Source: Bacillus litorisediminis (lineage in GTDB: Bacteria > Bacillota > Bacilli > Bacillales > JC228). From it: a stretch of DNA of 64,000 nt. The translations under genes were made by a program, and so were the position numbers. The stretch lies in assembly GCF_022808645.1 (NCBI RefSeq), contig NZ_JAKZKT010000012.1, positions 43,824 through 107,823 of the forward strand, in the 5' to 3' direction. Position 1 is the first letter of the stretch; the number at the start of each line of letters is the position of its first letter. Of the stretch, positions 7,718 to 16,955 are shown in pieces. The notes beneath the pieces are model-generated. The model worked only from the letters and a program-made list of their open reading frames with translations. It was not told the origin of the DNA and did not search any database.

Positions 7718-7752
7718 TTAGTTTTTTATAGAGGGTTAAGCTAGAACCTCTC
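7718..7752 (-). promoter_or_regulatory. preQ1-I riboswitch aptamer
   Basis: Read on the minus strand, the sequence has AGAGGTTCTAGC, then TTAACCCTCT, then ATAAAAAACTAA. This is the class I preQ1 aptamer: the AGAGG/CCTCT stem with an A-rich tail that forms the pseudoknot. The only notable change from the usual form is TTAACC where CTACACC is common. It lies 124 bases upstream of queC and feeds the terminator hairpin that follows, so the operon should be shut off by its own product. Confidence 0.93.
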
Positions 7753-7911
7753 CCGCACAGCGTGCAGAATTTCTTCTTCATTTTTCAGAGATTACTATAT
7801 CACATTATCATTTGATCCTCCACATTATTATTTACTAAAGTCTTATTGTAGAAAATAACTGAATTTTCCGCCTATAAGTGCATGATATTTGTTTAAAATT
7901 CACATAGTTTT

Positions 7912-7926
7912 AATTTTCCGAAAATT
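7912..7926. promoter_or_regulatory. CodY box
   Basis: AATTTTCCGAAAATT matches the CodY consensus AATTTTCWGAAAATT at 14 of 15 positions and is a near-perfect palindrome. It lies 45 bases upstream of the aminotransferase start, near the likely promoter. A partial copy (AATTTTCCGCC) lies at 7862. CodY represses nutrient-scavenging genes when branched-chain amino acids and GTP are plentiful, so this suggests that the catabolic genes downstream are switched on in starvation. Confidence 0.75.
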
Positions 7927-7970
7927 ATAAAGTGATAGTAAGGAATGATTTTGGGGAAGGATGAGGGTTA

Positions 7971-9143
7971 TTGCCATTTCAAGCGAAAAAAATGGGGAAG
8001 ATTCCGCCCTATATGTTTGCCGAGTTCGCCAGGAAAAAAGCAGAAATGACGAAAGCTGGGATTGATGTCATTGATTTAGGAATTGGGGATCCGGACTTAC
8101 CAACTCCTGACCATATTGTCGATAAGCTGGTTGAAGAAGTGCGCAAACCGGAAAATTCAAAGTATCCAAGTTTTGTAGGACACATCGAATTTCGCAAGGC
8201 TGTAGCAAACTTTTATAAGCGGCAATTTAATGTGGAGTTAGATCCGGAAACGGAGGTATTGGCCTTAATTGGTTCCAAAGAAGGATTAGCACACATTGTA
8301 CCAACACTGATTGATCCGGGAGACACCGTATTGATTCCAGACCCCGGATATCCTCCATATCGAATGGCGACTTATTTAGCTGAAGGTACTGTCTATTATA
8401 TGCCTTTGAAAGAGGAGAATCATTTCAAGCCTGTCTTTGCTGATATTCCAGAAGAGGTATTAACAGCCTCAAAGCTCATGTTTTTAAATTATCCTGGCAA
8501 TCCGACAGCTGCAACTGTTGATTTAACGTTTTTTAAAGAGGCGGTGAGCTTTGCTAAGTCCCACCAGATTGTCATTGCGCATGATTCTGCCTATAACATG
8601 GTCACGTTTCAAGGGTACCAGGCTCCAAGTATTTTACAAGTGGAAGGGGCCAAGGAGATTGCAGTTGAGTTCGGTTCCCTATCGAAAACTTATAGCATGA
8701 CAGGCTACCGAATTGGCTATGCAGTCGGAAATAAAGAAGTCATTCAATCTCTGTCTGTTTATAAAAACAACACAGATACCGGACAATTCACCCCCATTCA
8801 ATTAGCAGCAGCCTACGCTTTAAATGGTGATCAAAGCTGCGTCCAAAAACATAATGACATCTACTGGGAACGGATGAAGGCGATGATCGATGGGTTAAAG
8901 GCGATTGGTATTTTTGCAGAGCAGCCGAAAGGATCATTTTTTATCTGGGCTAAGACACCAAAAGGCTACTCATCTAATGAATTTGCTCAAAAAGTGTTAG
9001 ATCAGAGCGGGGTCATTATTACTCCGGGAAATGCTTTTGGGCCATCAGGAGAGGGGTATTTTCGAATTTCCCTTTCCCTGCCAAATGAACGGTTATATGA
9101 AGCCATTGAAAGAATGAAAAATAATATTTCTTTATCTAAATAA
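7971..9143 (+). CDS. PLP-dependent class I/II aminotransferase (LL-DAP aminotransferase-like)
   Basis: The 390-residue fold-type I aminotransferase starts at TTG, preceded by AAGGATGAGGG. Motifs include I-D-L-G-I-G-D-P-D-L-P-T-P near residue 35, N-Y-P-G-N-P-T-A near residue 172, and S-L-S-K-T-Y-S-M-T-G-Y-R-I-G-Y near residue 238, which holds the PLP-binding lysine and the phosphate-binding arginine. It resembles proteins annotated as LL-diaminopimelate aminotransferase, but Bacillus normally makes lysine by the N-acetyl route, and this gene sits with an aldehyde dehydrogenase and other catabolic genes. A role in amino-group transfer in that pathway is more likely. The next gene follows after 19 bases. 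Confidence 0.82.
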   Translation: MPFQAKKMGKIPPYMFAEFARKKAEMTKAGIDVIDLGIGDPDLPTPDHIVDKLVEEVRKPENSKYPSFVGHIEFRKAVANFYKRQFNVELDPETEVLALIGSKEGLAHIVPTLIDPGDTVLIPDPGYPPYRMATYLAEGTVYYMPLKEENHFKPVFADIPEEVLTASKLMFLNYPGNPTAATVDLTFFKEAVSFAKSHQIVIAHDSAYNMVTFQGYQAPSILQVEGAKEIAVEFGSLSKTYSMTGYRIGYAVGNKEVIQSLSVYKNNTDTGQFTPIQLAAAYALNGDQSCVQKHNDIYWERMKAMIDGLKAIGIFAEQPKGSFFIWAKTPKGYSSNEFAQKVLDQSGVIITPGNAFGPSGEGYFRISLSLPNERLYEAIERMKNNISLSK

Positions 9144-9162
9144 AGGGAGAGGAGAATGAAAG

Positions 9163-10698
9163 ATGAGTAATCAAACAGGTACACAAACAGGTACCTTTGT
9201 CCAAAATCAGGGCTATCCGAAAAAATATTTGAACTATATTAATGGGGAATGGGTGCCATCGGTTTCCGGAAAATTTACTGTTAACATCAATCCTGCCAAC
9301 GGTGAAGTACTTGGTGAAGTTCCTCAATCTACCAAAGAAGATGTCAATCTTGCTGTCGCAGCAGCGAAGGCAGCACAAAAGTCTTGGCGTCTTGTTCCTG
9401 CCCCGGAAAGAGCCGAAATTCTTTTTGAGGTAGGCAGATTATTAAAAGAAAGAAAGGAATATTTAGCTCAAATATTAACTACCGAAATGGGGAAAGTCAT
9501 TGCGGAAGGCCGCGGTGAAGTGCAAGAAGCAATTGATATGGCTTACTACATGGCTGGAGAGGGCAGGCGACTTTTCGGTGATACCGTTCCTTCAGAGCTG
9601 AGGAATAAGTTTGCGATGAGTGTGCGGGTACCGGTTGGTGTTGCAGGACTCATCACACCTTGGAACTTCCCGATTGCTATTGCTTCATGGAAATCCCTCC
9701 CTGCTTTAGTGGCTGGAAATGCGGTAGTCTGGAAGCCTGCATCAGAAACCCCTTTTATGGCAGCTGAATTTGTCAAAATTTATGAAGAAGCTGGACTGCC
9801 AAAAGGACTGATCAATCTTGTGTTTGGAAGCGGCGGGGTAGTCGGGAATGCCATTGTAGATCACCCGGACGTTGACATTGTTTCTTTTACAGGCTCCAAT
9901 GAGGTAGGGCGCAAAATTAATGAACGGGCTGGCGGGCTGCTCAAACGTACTTCACTCGAAATGGGAGGAAAAAATGCAGTAACGGTTATGGAAGATGCTG
10001 ATCTTGATTTGGCAGTTGACGGCATTGTATGGAGTGCATTTGGAACTGCTGGTCAAAGATGTACTGCTTGCAGCCGGATTATCGTTCATCAAGCCGTAAA
10101 AGAAGAATTGGAACAAAAGCTGTTAGAAAGAATTGCAAAATTAAAAGTCGGAAATGGATTAGATGAGTCTGTTGATGTGGGACCTGTGATTAATCGGTCT
10201 GCCCTCGAAAAAATAGACGAATACGTAAAAATTGGTTTGAAAGAAGGAGCCAAGCTTCTTTGCGGAGGTGAAATTTTATCTCATGGAGAATTGGCGAAAG
10301 GTCATTACTATGCGCCAACCCTCTTTACTGACGTGAAGCCTTCTATGACGATTGCCCAAGAAGAAATATTTGGACCTGTCACTTCCATCATCCCAGTTAA
10401 TAGCTTAGAGGAAGCTATCGAAGTAAATAACGGCGTAGAGTTTGGTCTATCGAGCTCGATTTTCTCCCGTGATGTGAATCGTGTCTTCCGGGCAATGCGA
10501 GATTTAGACACAGGAATCGTCTATGTAAATGCAGGCACAACTGGTGCTGAAATCCATCTCCCATTTGGAGGAACAAAAGGAACCGGAAATGGCCATCGCG
10601 ATTCAGGCGTAGCCGCGCTTGACGTCTTTACTGAATGGAAATCAGTCTATGTTGATTACAGCGGAACGCTGCAAAGAGCACAGATTGATAATAAATAA
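9163..10698 (+). CDS. NAD(P)-dependent aldehyde dehydrogenase
   Basis: The 511-residue ALDH-superfamily enzyme oxidises an aldehyde to its acid. The N-terminal Y-I-N-G-E-W-V-P is typical. The oxyanion region P-W-N-F-P lies near residue 167, the catalytic glutamate sits in L-E-M-G-G-K-N near residue 266, and the catalytic cysteine in G-Q-R-C-T-A-C-S-R near residue 303. The C-terminal part T-T-G-A-E-I-H-L-P-F-G-G resembles the ALDH7 and ketoglutaric-semialdehyde dehydrogenase branches, but the substrate cannot be fixed. It is the second gene behind the CodY box, and amine oxidase, aminotransferase or Rieske products in this region could be its substrates. Confidence 0.88.
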   Translation: MSNQTGTQTGTFVQNQGYPKKYLNYINGEWVPSVSGKFTVNINPANGEVLGEVPQSTKEDVNLAVAAAKAAQKSWRLVPAPERAEILFEVGRLLKERKEYLAQILTTEMGKVIAEGRGEVQEAIDMAYYMAGEGRRLFGDTVPSELRNKFAMSVRVPVGVAGLITPWNFPIAIASWKSLPALVAGNAVVWKPASETPFMAAEFVKIYEEAGLPKGLINLVFGSGGVVGNAIVDHPDVDIVSFTGSNEVGRKINERAGGLLKRTSLEMGGKNAVTVMEDADLDLAVDGIVWSAFGTAGQRCTACSRIIVHQAVKEELEQKLLERIAKLKVGNGLDESVDVGPVINRSALEKIDEYVKIGLKEGAKLLCGGEILSHGELAKGHYYAPTLFTDVKPSMTIAQEEIFGPVTSIIPVNSLEEAIEVNNGVEFGLSSSIFSRDVNRVFRAMRDLDTGIVYVNAGTTGAEIHLPFGGTKGTGNGHRDSGVAALDVFTEWKSVYVDYSGTLQRAQIDNK

Positions 10699-10700
10699 AA

Positions 10701-10723
10701 GTGAGGGGATCTGCCCCCCTCAC
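10701..10723. terminator. Hairpin terminator between convergent genes
   Basis: GTGAGGGG pairs with CCCCTCAC. On the minus strand it is followed by TTTTATTTATT, so it best fits the end of the leftward regulator gene, and it probably also ends the rightward aldehyde dehydrogenase unit. Confidence 0.7.
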
Positions 10724-10732
10724 ACCAATTCA

Positions 10733-11938
10733 TCACTTTTTAGATTCTTCATAGCACTGAATGGCCGTATAGAGCAGCATACAATGTTCAAAATTACTGG
10801 TATCCAATGTAGTTAATTCATTAATTTTCTCAAGCCGGTAAATTAGGGTATTGCGATGGATAAACAAATGTCTCGAAGCTACACTCATATTCATATTGTA
10901 TTTGCAAAAGGCTGTAAACGTATGAGCAAGGACCTCATAATTGTCTTGTTTAATCAACGGTTTGACGAGCTTTAATAATTTGTTTTTATACTCATTGGAT
11001 AGTTCATTAGGCAGCAATCTAAATAAGGTTTCTAATTCATTATAAAAATAGACTGTATTCTTCTGTTCAGATTTAGAGAAAATCGCCAACGCTTTTTTTG
11101 CATTACTGTAGGATTCAGCCACACCTTTGATCCCTGAATTGATATCACCGACAGCCATAGATGCGGAAACATTATATTTCGTTTCTAAAAAAGTATTTAG
11201 CCTTTCCAGCTTTTCACTCAAGTTTTCTTTTAAAAGGGTAAAGGCATGTTCCGTTGATAGTGATTTAATTATAATAAACCTTTCTATATTTAAAGAAGAA
11301 ATAATATCGTTTTTTGATTCGTGAAAGAGTAAATGAAGAAAATCCAAGACCTCTCTTTGAAAATGCTGGAGAGGGAAGCTGCTGGTTAACGGCTCCTGAT
11401 TTGGATTGTCAGAAGAAATGTTTTGTGAAAGTGAATGGATGTCTACCAGTATACAAACTTTATTTGTTTCTAACTCATATTCAAGCATTTTTGCATATTG
11501 TTCAATATGGTCGACATCATCATTTTCTTTATAATGGATCATTTGATGAACAAATACTTCAATCATTTTTTCCTTGAGGTCAGTCATTTCTTTACGAAAA
11601 GCTTCCTGACACATCATCTCAACATGATTTTTCACAAGCTGGACATATTTTTCGACTTCACGGGGTTCACCGACAATCCCAAGCACACCAATTACATTAT
11701 TATTGAATTTTAAAGGGACTGAAATACCAGGAAGAATTTTTTGTTCCACCTCGTTTTTGCAATCTACCATTCTATCATTTTTGATTACATCTAAGGATGG
11801 TTTGTGAAATAAACCGATTCTGCTTTTATCCGTAGAACCAATGATGTAGCCTTCATTGTCGGTAATACTGATTGCAAATTGTAATACTTCACTAGTCTTT
11901 TCAGCAATGTCCTGAGCGATATGTTCAAGAATCTTCAT
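10733..11938 (-). CDS. CdaR/PucR-family transcriptional activator
   Basis: The 401-residue protein has an N-terminal sugar-diacid-recognition (CdaR_N) domain at about residues 1-130, with I-A-Q-D-I-A-E-K-T, N-V-I-G-V-L-G-I-V-G and G-I-S-V-P-L. A GGDEF-like middle domain lies at about residues 150-290, and a PucR-type C-terminal helix-turn-helix has N-M-S-V-A-S-R-H-L-F-I-H-R-N-T-L-I-Y-R-L near residue 360. Members act as effector-dependent activators of catabolic genes for carboxylates, purines or amino acids. It lies between the aldehyde dehydrogenase (convergent) and the Rieske oxygenase (divergent) and is the obvious candidate regulator of this island. Its effector is unknown. Confidence 0.87.
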   Translation of the reverse strand: MKILEHIAQDIAEKTSEVLQFAISITDNEGYIIGSTDKSRIGLFHKPSLDVIKNDRMVDCKNEVEQKILPGISVPLKFNNNVIGVLGIVGEPREVEKYVQLVKNHVEMMCQEAFRKEMTDLKEKMIEVFVHQMIHYKENDDVDHIEQYAKMLEYELETNKVCILVDIHSLSQNISSDNPNQEPLTSSFPLQHFQREVLDFLHLLFHESKNDIISSLNIERFIIIKSLSTEHAFTLLKENLSEKLERLNTFLETKYNVSASMAVGDINSGIKGVAESYSNAKKALAIFSKSEQKNTVYFYNELETLFRLLPNELSNEYKNKLLKLVKPLIKQDNYEVLAHTFTAFCKYNMNMSVASRHLFIHRNTLIYRLEKINELTTLDTSNFEHCMLLYTAIQCYEESKK

Positions 11939-12129
11939 TACAACCTTCCTTTCTATTTAGATCGGTAAGACAGTTGCCACACGTAATTAAAGGATGTAAG
12001 AATCACTACCAATATTAACAGTTTTTAGTCAATTTGCACATATAGTTTTTAGAATATTATAAATTTACCGTTATCTTGTTGTTGCAGGACCAATAGTTTC
12101 TCCAATTTAACAAAAAGGAGGTTATGTAA

Positions 12130-13224
12130 ATGTCACAACCAGAAATTAGAGTCAGCGAAATCTTAAGTGAAGCGTATACGTTACCAGCATGTCTTTATCG
12201 GGATCCAGAGGTGTTAGAAGTTGAAAAAAGAGAAATATTTGCTAAGACATGGCAGTATGTCGGACATACAAGTCAGTTTAAAAAGCCAGGTGACTACTTA
12301 ACTGCTGATGTCGTTGACCGGCCGATTATTGTTATGTATGGTCACGATGGAGAAATTCGCGCTTTCTATAATGTATGCAGTCACCGGGCTGCCAAGCTCG
12401 TTGAAGGTGAGGGAAATAAGTCGATCCTTACTTGTCCTTATCATGCTTGGACTTATCGGTTGGATGGTTCTCTTCATCGCGCACCGAATATGAACGGAGC
12501 AGAAAATTTTAATCCCGATGATTTTTGTTTAAAGAAGGTAAAGCTGGAAATTTTCGAGTCGTTTATCTTTGTTAATTTGGATGAAAATGCCCAATCTATG
12601 AGGACTTTATTTCCTAACCTTTTCGAACACGTGAGGAAATATAATTTGGAAAATTTCAAAAGAGTTCGTGTAAAGGAAACGATATGCAGGTCTAATTGGA
12701 AGGTAGGAATTGATAATTATTTGGAATGCGACCACTGTTCAATCGTTCACAAATCATTGGTTTCCAAACTTGATATGAAACAATACGAAATGAAAATTTA
12801 TGAAAACTAATCCTATCAGGGCACCCCTTTAAAAGGGGTTAGTGGAGACTTTAGTTTAGGCCAAGGAGGAAGATACTACTGGTTATATCCAAATACATGG
12901 TTTTCGTTCGATCCAGGACCTGCTAATTTATCGATTCATCAATCTATCCCGATTGACTACCATACAACCAAATATGTATATACCACATTCTTCATGACTG
13001 ATCAGTTAACCAAAGAAGAGGAAGAGTTAATGGCAATTGATGAATTAGTACGAAAAGAGGATTTAGAAATTTGTGAGGTGGTTCAAAAGGGGATTGAATC
13101 AGGAGCGTATACACAAGGAAGATTTTCTCTTACAGAAAATTGCGTTCATCATTTTCAATTACGCATCCAAAAAGATCTTGCATCTATTTTTCCCAAGCTT
13201 CCTGTAGACTCTCCATCTATTTAA
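12130..13224 (+). pseudogene. Rieske non-heme iron oxygenase alpha subunit, interrupted by in-frame TAA at 12808
   Basis: The first 226 codons encode a Rieske [2Fe-2S] domain with C83-S-H85 and C102-P-Y-H105, and the start of the catalytic domain with D-N-Y-L-E-C-D-H-C-S-I-V-H, giving iron ligands H202 and H207 and the bridging E199. A TAA then stops the frame, yet the same frame stays open for 137 more codons, with a convincing C-terminal domain. This includes R-K-E-D-L-E-I-C-E-V-V-Q-K-G, which carries the third iron ligand, Asp311 if the stop is counted. One base change (for example TAA from CAA or TAC) restores a protein of 364 residues. The sequence is closest in feel to the CntA/GbcA/Stc2 group acting on quaternary amines. 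It is a pseudogene, a readthrough case or a sequence error. AAGGAGG lies upstream of the start. Confidence 0.85.
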
Positions 13225-13314
13225 AACAAAGCAGTACAGCTTTAATTTTTATCACCTTTGTAAAAGCTTCCTGTTGGTTTAAAAATCATGATCTAGGAAG
13301 ATGGGTGAAAAGTT

Positions 13315-14748
13315 ATGAGTAATAGTCAGGGTAATCAAACACAATTGCAGCGGTCCATGAAGAGCAGGCACTTATTTATGCTTTCCTTAGGCGGTGTGAT
13401 TGGAACCGGACTTTTTTTAGGTTCTGGTTATGCGATCGGTGAAGCAGGACCACTCGGTGCGATTTTAGCTTATCTTGTTGGCGGACTTCTTATGTATTTG
13501 GCAATGGTTTGTTTAGGGGAGTTGTCTGTGATTATGCCAGTTTCGGGATCTTTTCAGGCTCATGCAGCTAAATTTATTGGTCCCGCAACAGGTTTCGTCC
13601 TTGGTTGGGTCTATTGGTTAAGCTGGGCAATGTATGTTGGTCTTGAGTTTGTTGCGGCAGGGCTTCTCATGGAAAGGTGGTTTCCTGATGTCCCAGTATG
13701 GATATGGTGTGCGATATTTATCGTGCTTTTGTTCACGATTAACTCCTTAACAACGAGGAGCTTTGCTGAAACCGAATATTGGTTTGCGGGAATAAAGGTA
13801 CTAGCCGTGATTCTTTTCATCGTCATTGGTTTAGCTGCCATCTTTGGATTATTAAATATGGAGTCACAGCCAGCGCCATACCTTTCCAATTTTATCGGGG
13901 ATGGATTATTTCCTGCAGGCATGACTGGGGTCTTCATTTCAATGATGACCGTAATTTACGCATTTCAGGGATCCGAAATAATGGGAGTTGCTGCTGGTGA
14001 AACTGAAGAACCGCAAAAAAATATTCCAAAGGCAATTCGAAATATTGTAGTACGAGTTCTTTTGTTTTATGTTCTGGCCATTTTTGTATTATCAGCGATT
14101 GTTCCTTGGACAGAGGCAGGAGTTCTCGAAAGTCCATTTGTCACCGTATTTGATATGGTCGGTATTCCTTATGCTGCGGATATTATGAATTTTGTTATCT
14201 TAACAGCTATCCTATCAGTTGGTAATACAGGTCTATATGCTTGTACCCGGATTATGTATTCATTGTCTGAAAGTGGTATGGCTCCATCCTTATTTAAAAA
14301 ATTAAACAAACGCGGTGTTCCCGCTTATGCATTATTAGTTACATTGGCTTTTGCTTTATTATCACTCCTTACAAGCATTGTTGCGGCTGATACGCTGTTT
14401 GTGGTTCTTCTTGCCGTAAGTGGAATCGGCGGAACACTGACTTGGATGGCCATTGCTTACGCACAATATCGTTTTCGCAGGCAATATATAAGAGATGGCG
14501 GCAAGGTGGAGGATCTAAAGTTTAGAGTTAGGCTTTTCCCGTTTGTTCCGATTCTTTGTATCGTAATGTGTCTGTTTATTTTTGTCTTTACTGCGTTTGA
14601 TCCAACCCAAAGAACATCCCTTTATTGGGGATTTGGATTCGTAGCAGCCTGCTACTTGTATTATTATCTTTGGTTCACCAGAAGAAATGTTGAGCTTCCG
14701 ATTAACTCAAATTCGAATGTCAATCTAGTTTCAGAAAAAGACAATTAA
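13315..14748 (+). CDS. APC-family amino acid permease (AAT type)
   Basis: The 477-residue protein has 12 predicted membrane helices. The N-terminal M-L-S-L-G-G-V-I-G-T-G-L-F-L-G-S-G is the hallmark of the amino-acid-transporter (AAT) branch of the APC superfamily, which includes RocC, RocE, LysP and GabP. The consensus G-E-L-S-V-I-M-P-V-S-G-S-F lies in helix 2, and E-T-E-E-P-Q-K-N-I-P-K-A is in the loop after helix 6. Such permeases import cationic or neutral amino acids by proton symport. It lies between the Rieske gene and the amine oxidase and probably imports the amino-compound that the island degrades. It ends without a clear terminator. Confidence 0.88.
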   Translation: MSNSQGNQTQLQRSMKSRHLFMLSLGGVIGTGLFLGSGYAIGEAGPLGAILAYLVGGLLMYLAMVCLGELSVIMPVSGSFQAHAAKFIGPATGFVLGWVYWLSWAMYVGLEFVAAGLLMERWFPDVPVWIWCAIFIVLLFTINSLTTRSFAETEYWFAGIKVLAVILFIVIGLAAIFGLLNMESQPAPYLSNFIGDGLFPAGMTGVFISMMTVIYAFQGSEIMGVAAGETEEPQKNIPKAIRNIVVRVLLFYVLAIFVLSAIVPWTEAGVLESPFVTVFDMVGIPYAADIMNFVILTAILSVGNTGLYACTRIMYSLSESGMAPSLFKKLNKRGVPAYALLVTLAFALLSLLTSIVAADTLFVVLLAVSGIGGTLTWMAIAYAQYRFRRQYIRDGGKVEDLKFRVRLFPFVPILCIVMCLFIFVFTAFDPTQRTSLYWGFGFVAACYLYYYLWFTRRNVELPINSNSNVNLVSEKDN

Positions 14749-14796
14749 TGTTTACCATTTTTCACCAATCAATTCTCAAAAAAAGGAGGGGGTCTT

Positions 14797-16140
14797 TTGA
14801 AAAGACGAAAAGAAAATGAATACGATGTTATCATAGTCGGCGGCGGATTTTCAGGATTAACGGCTGCACGTGAACTTCGTCTTCTTGGTCATAAAGTACT
14901 CGTTTTAGAAGCCCGCGATCGCCTTGGCGGCCGTACCTGGGTTGATCATCGCTTAAATTCGAACCTTGAAATGGGGGGTACCTACGTTCATTGGTACCAG
15001 CCCCATGTATGGACAGAAATTACACGTTACGGCTTAGAATTAGTTACCGCTCCAAAAGCAGAAAGAGTGTACTGGATTGCAAACGGGGTCGCAAAGAGCG
15101 CTCCAATTGATGAATATAAAAAGATGTTAAAGAAAACGGTTGACCGGATGATGAGCGTCAGTAATGACTATTTGCCTTTACCATATGAGCCTCTTTCATC
15201 AGAAAAAATCCGAGAGATGGATAGCATCACTGCTGAACAATTTATGAAGGATTTTGGCTTAACTCAAGAGGAGTTTGACATTTTACACGGCTGGGTCGCC
15301 TCAGACTTTTGCGGCTCACCGGCAGAAGGAGCAGCTACACAAATTTTCCGCTGGTGGGTGTTTTCACAAGGAAATTGGAATACACATAGCGCAATGATTT
15401 CGACATATCGATTAAAAGATGGTACTAAAGCTTTGATTGAAGCGATTGCAGCTGATGCAGATGCAGATATTAAACTTTCAACTGTTGTGAAAAGAGTCGT
15501 TCATGATCAAAATTCAGTGACAGTGACAGATCATAATGGTGCGGAATATCATTCTAAAGCGATCATCGTTACAGTTCCGCTTACTGTCCTACAAGATATT
15601 ACCTTTGAACCTGCTCTTTCTTTGGAAAAACAAGCTGCTTCAAGGGAAGGGCAAACCTCAAAAGGAGTAAAAGTATGGGCAAGGGTAAAGGGTAAGCTAG
15701 AGCCATTTGATGCTCTTGCACCAGGTCAGTACCCGTTAAATTCTGTCCATTTAGACCGATATGTGGACGGAGACAGTATTATCGTTGGGTTCGGTCCTAA
15801 TGTAGAATGGTTAAATCCGAATAACCGAGAAGGTGTCGAAAAAGCCCTTCGTTATTGGATACCAGATATTGAAGTTATTGAAAGCACCGGACACGATTGG
15901 GTTAATGACGAATTCTCGCGTGAAACTTGGCCAATGCTGAAGCCCAATCAGCTAACGCAATACTTTGAAGAATGGCATAAACCAGAGAATGCGGTGTTTT
16001 TGGCAGGTTCAACCTATGCAAAAGGCTGGGCCAGCTTTATTGACGGTGCGATCGAAACTGGATTAACGGTTAGCAGAAAGGTTCATCAGCATCTGACAGG
16101 GGAACGTACGTTCAAAAGACAATTACCTGCTAGTAATTAA
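14797..16140 (+). CDS. Flavin-containing amine oxidase
   Basis: The 447-residue protein starts at TTG with AAGGAGGGGG upstream. The N-terminal V-I-I-V-G-G-G-F-S-G-L-T-A-A-R-E-L is the Rossmann FAD site, followed by V-L-E-A-R-D-R-L-G-G-R-T-W. The C-terminal F-L-A-G-S-T-Y-A-K-G-W-A-S-F-I-D-G-A-I-E-T-G closes the FAD pocket, as in monoamine and putrescine oxidases. There is no cysteine for covalent flavin attachment in that motif. The expected reaction is oxidative deamination of an amine to an aldehyde, ammonia and H2O2, which would feed the aldehyde dehydrogenase of the same island. A terminator follows. Confidence 0.85.
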   Translation: MKRRKENEYDVIIVGGGFSGLTAARELRLLGHKVLVLEARDRLGGRTWVDHRLNSNLEMGGTYVHWYQPHVWTEITRYGLELVTAPKAERVYWIANGVAKSAPIDEYKKMLKKTVDRMMSVSNDYLPLPYEPLSSEKIREMDSITAEQFMKDFGLTQEEFDILHGWVASDFCGSPAEGAATQIFRWWVFSQGNWNTHSAMISTYRLKDGTKALIEAIAADADADIKLSTVVKRVVHDQNSVTVTDHNGAEYHSKAIIVTVPLTVLQDITFEPALSLEKQAASREGQTSKGVKVWARVKGKLEPFDALAPGQYPLNSVHLDRYVDGDSIIVGFGPNVEWLNPNNREGVEKALRYWIPDIEVIESTGHDWVNDEFSRETWPMLKPNQLTQYFEEWHKPENAVFLAGSTYAKGWASFIDGAIETGLTVSRKVHQHLTGERTFKRQLPASN

Positions 16141-16156
16141 AAATGGATTTTTGGTG

Positions 16157-16182
16157 AAGTGTCCTCATTTGGGGACACTTTT
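16157..16182 (+). terminator. Terminator of the amine oxidase gene
   Basis: AAGTGTCC pairs with GGACACTT around a short loop, and a T-rich stretch follows. Confidence 0.82.
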
Positions 16183-16253
16183 GTTGAAAAGGGTTAGATA
16201 CGAACATTTTGCATAAATATCCTGCAATAGAATGAATAAAAGGAGTGGGAGAG

Positions 16254-16955
16254 ATGGTCCGATCAAAAAAAGAGAAAACACCAGAAGAAGCAATTCATTT
16301 GCTTGAAGACAGTGACACGATATTAGTTGGCGGCTTTGGGTTATGCGGCACCCCATTTACTTTAATTGATTGTATAGCAAGACAAACTAAAGCTATGAAT
16401 CTCACAGTCATTAGCAACAATTTAGGGGAAGCCGGAAAGGGATTAGGCAAGCTGCTGCAGTCTGGCCATTTAAAAAAGGCAATTGGATCCTACTTTACGT
16501 CGAACCGGGATGCTGTTAAAGCCTGGAAAAATGGAGAATTAGAAATCGAACTGATTCCCCAAGGCACGCTGGCAGAAGCGATTCGAGCCGGAGGTGCAGG
16601 AATTGCAGGTTTTTATATAAAAACAGGGGTCGGAACACAGTTAGCTGCCGGAAAAGAAGAGAAAGTATTTAATGGGGAACGTCATATTTTAATAGAGGCA
16701 ATCAGAGGAAGAGTTGCCTTAATAAAAGCATGGAAGGCAGATGAGCTTGGAAACCTGATTTATTCAAAATCAGCACGTAATTTTAACCCGATGATGGCAA
16801 CTGCAGCAGATCTAGTCATTGCTGAGGTAGATGAAATCGTGCCAGTTGGGGAGTTAGATCCAGAACGGATTGTAACCCCGCACAATTATGTAGATGTCCT
16901 TGTGAAAAGCAGATATGTGAAAAAAGAAGGTGTATATGTTGAAAAGGCAGAATGA
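16254..16955 (+). CDS. scoA: 3-oxoacid CoA-transferase subunit A
   Basis: The 233-residue alpha subunit of a class I CoA-transferase has L-V-G-G-F-G-L-C-G-T-P near residue 26, which binds CoA, and the downstream G-A-G-I-A-G-F-Y-I-K-T-G-V-G-T. With the B subunit it moves CoA from succinyl-CoA to a 3-oxoacid such as acetoacetate or 3-oxoadipate. The ATG at 16254 has AGGAG 8 bases before it and is better than the GTG at 16245, which overlaps that site. The gene overlaps scoB and starts a run of beta-oxidation-type genes after the amine oxidase terminator. Which 3-oxoacid it uses is not visible. Confidence 0.9.
   Translation: MVRSKKEKTPEEAIHLLEDSDTILVGGFGLCGTPFTLIDCIARQTKAMNLTVISNNLGEAGKGLGKLLQSGHLKKAIGSYFTSNRDAVKAWKNGELEIELIPQGTLAEAIRAGGAGIAGFYIKTGVGTQLAAGKEEKVFNGERHILIEAIRGRVALIKAWKADELGNLIYSKSARNFNPMMATAADLVIAEVDEIVPVGELDPERIVTPHNYVDVLVKSRYVKKEGVYVEKAE

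Noticed and set aside
11939..12129. Sigma-54 type promoter before the Rieske gene
   Set aside because: TTTGCAC and nearby A/T tracts suggested it, but no proper -24/-12 pair is present and the adjacent regulator is not of the sigma-54 activator class.
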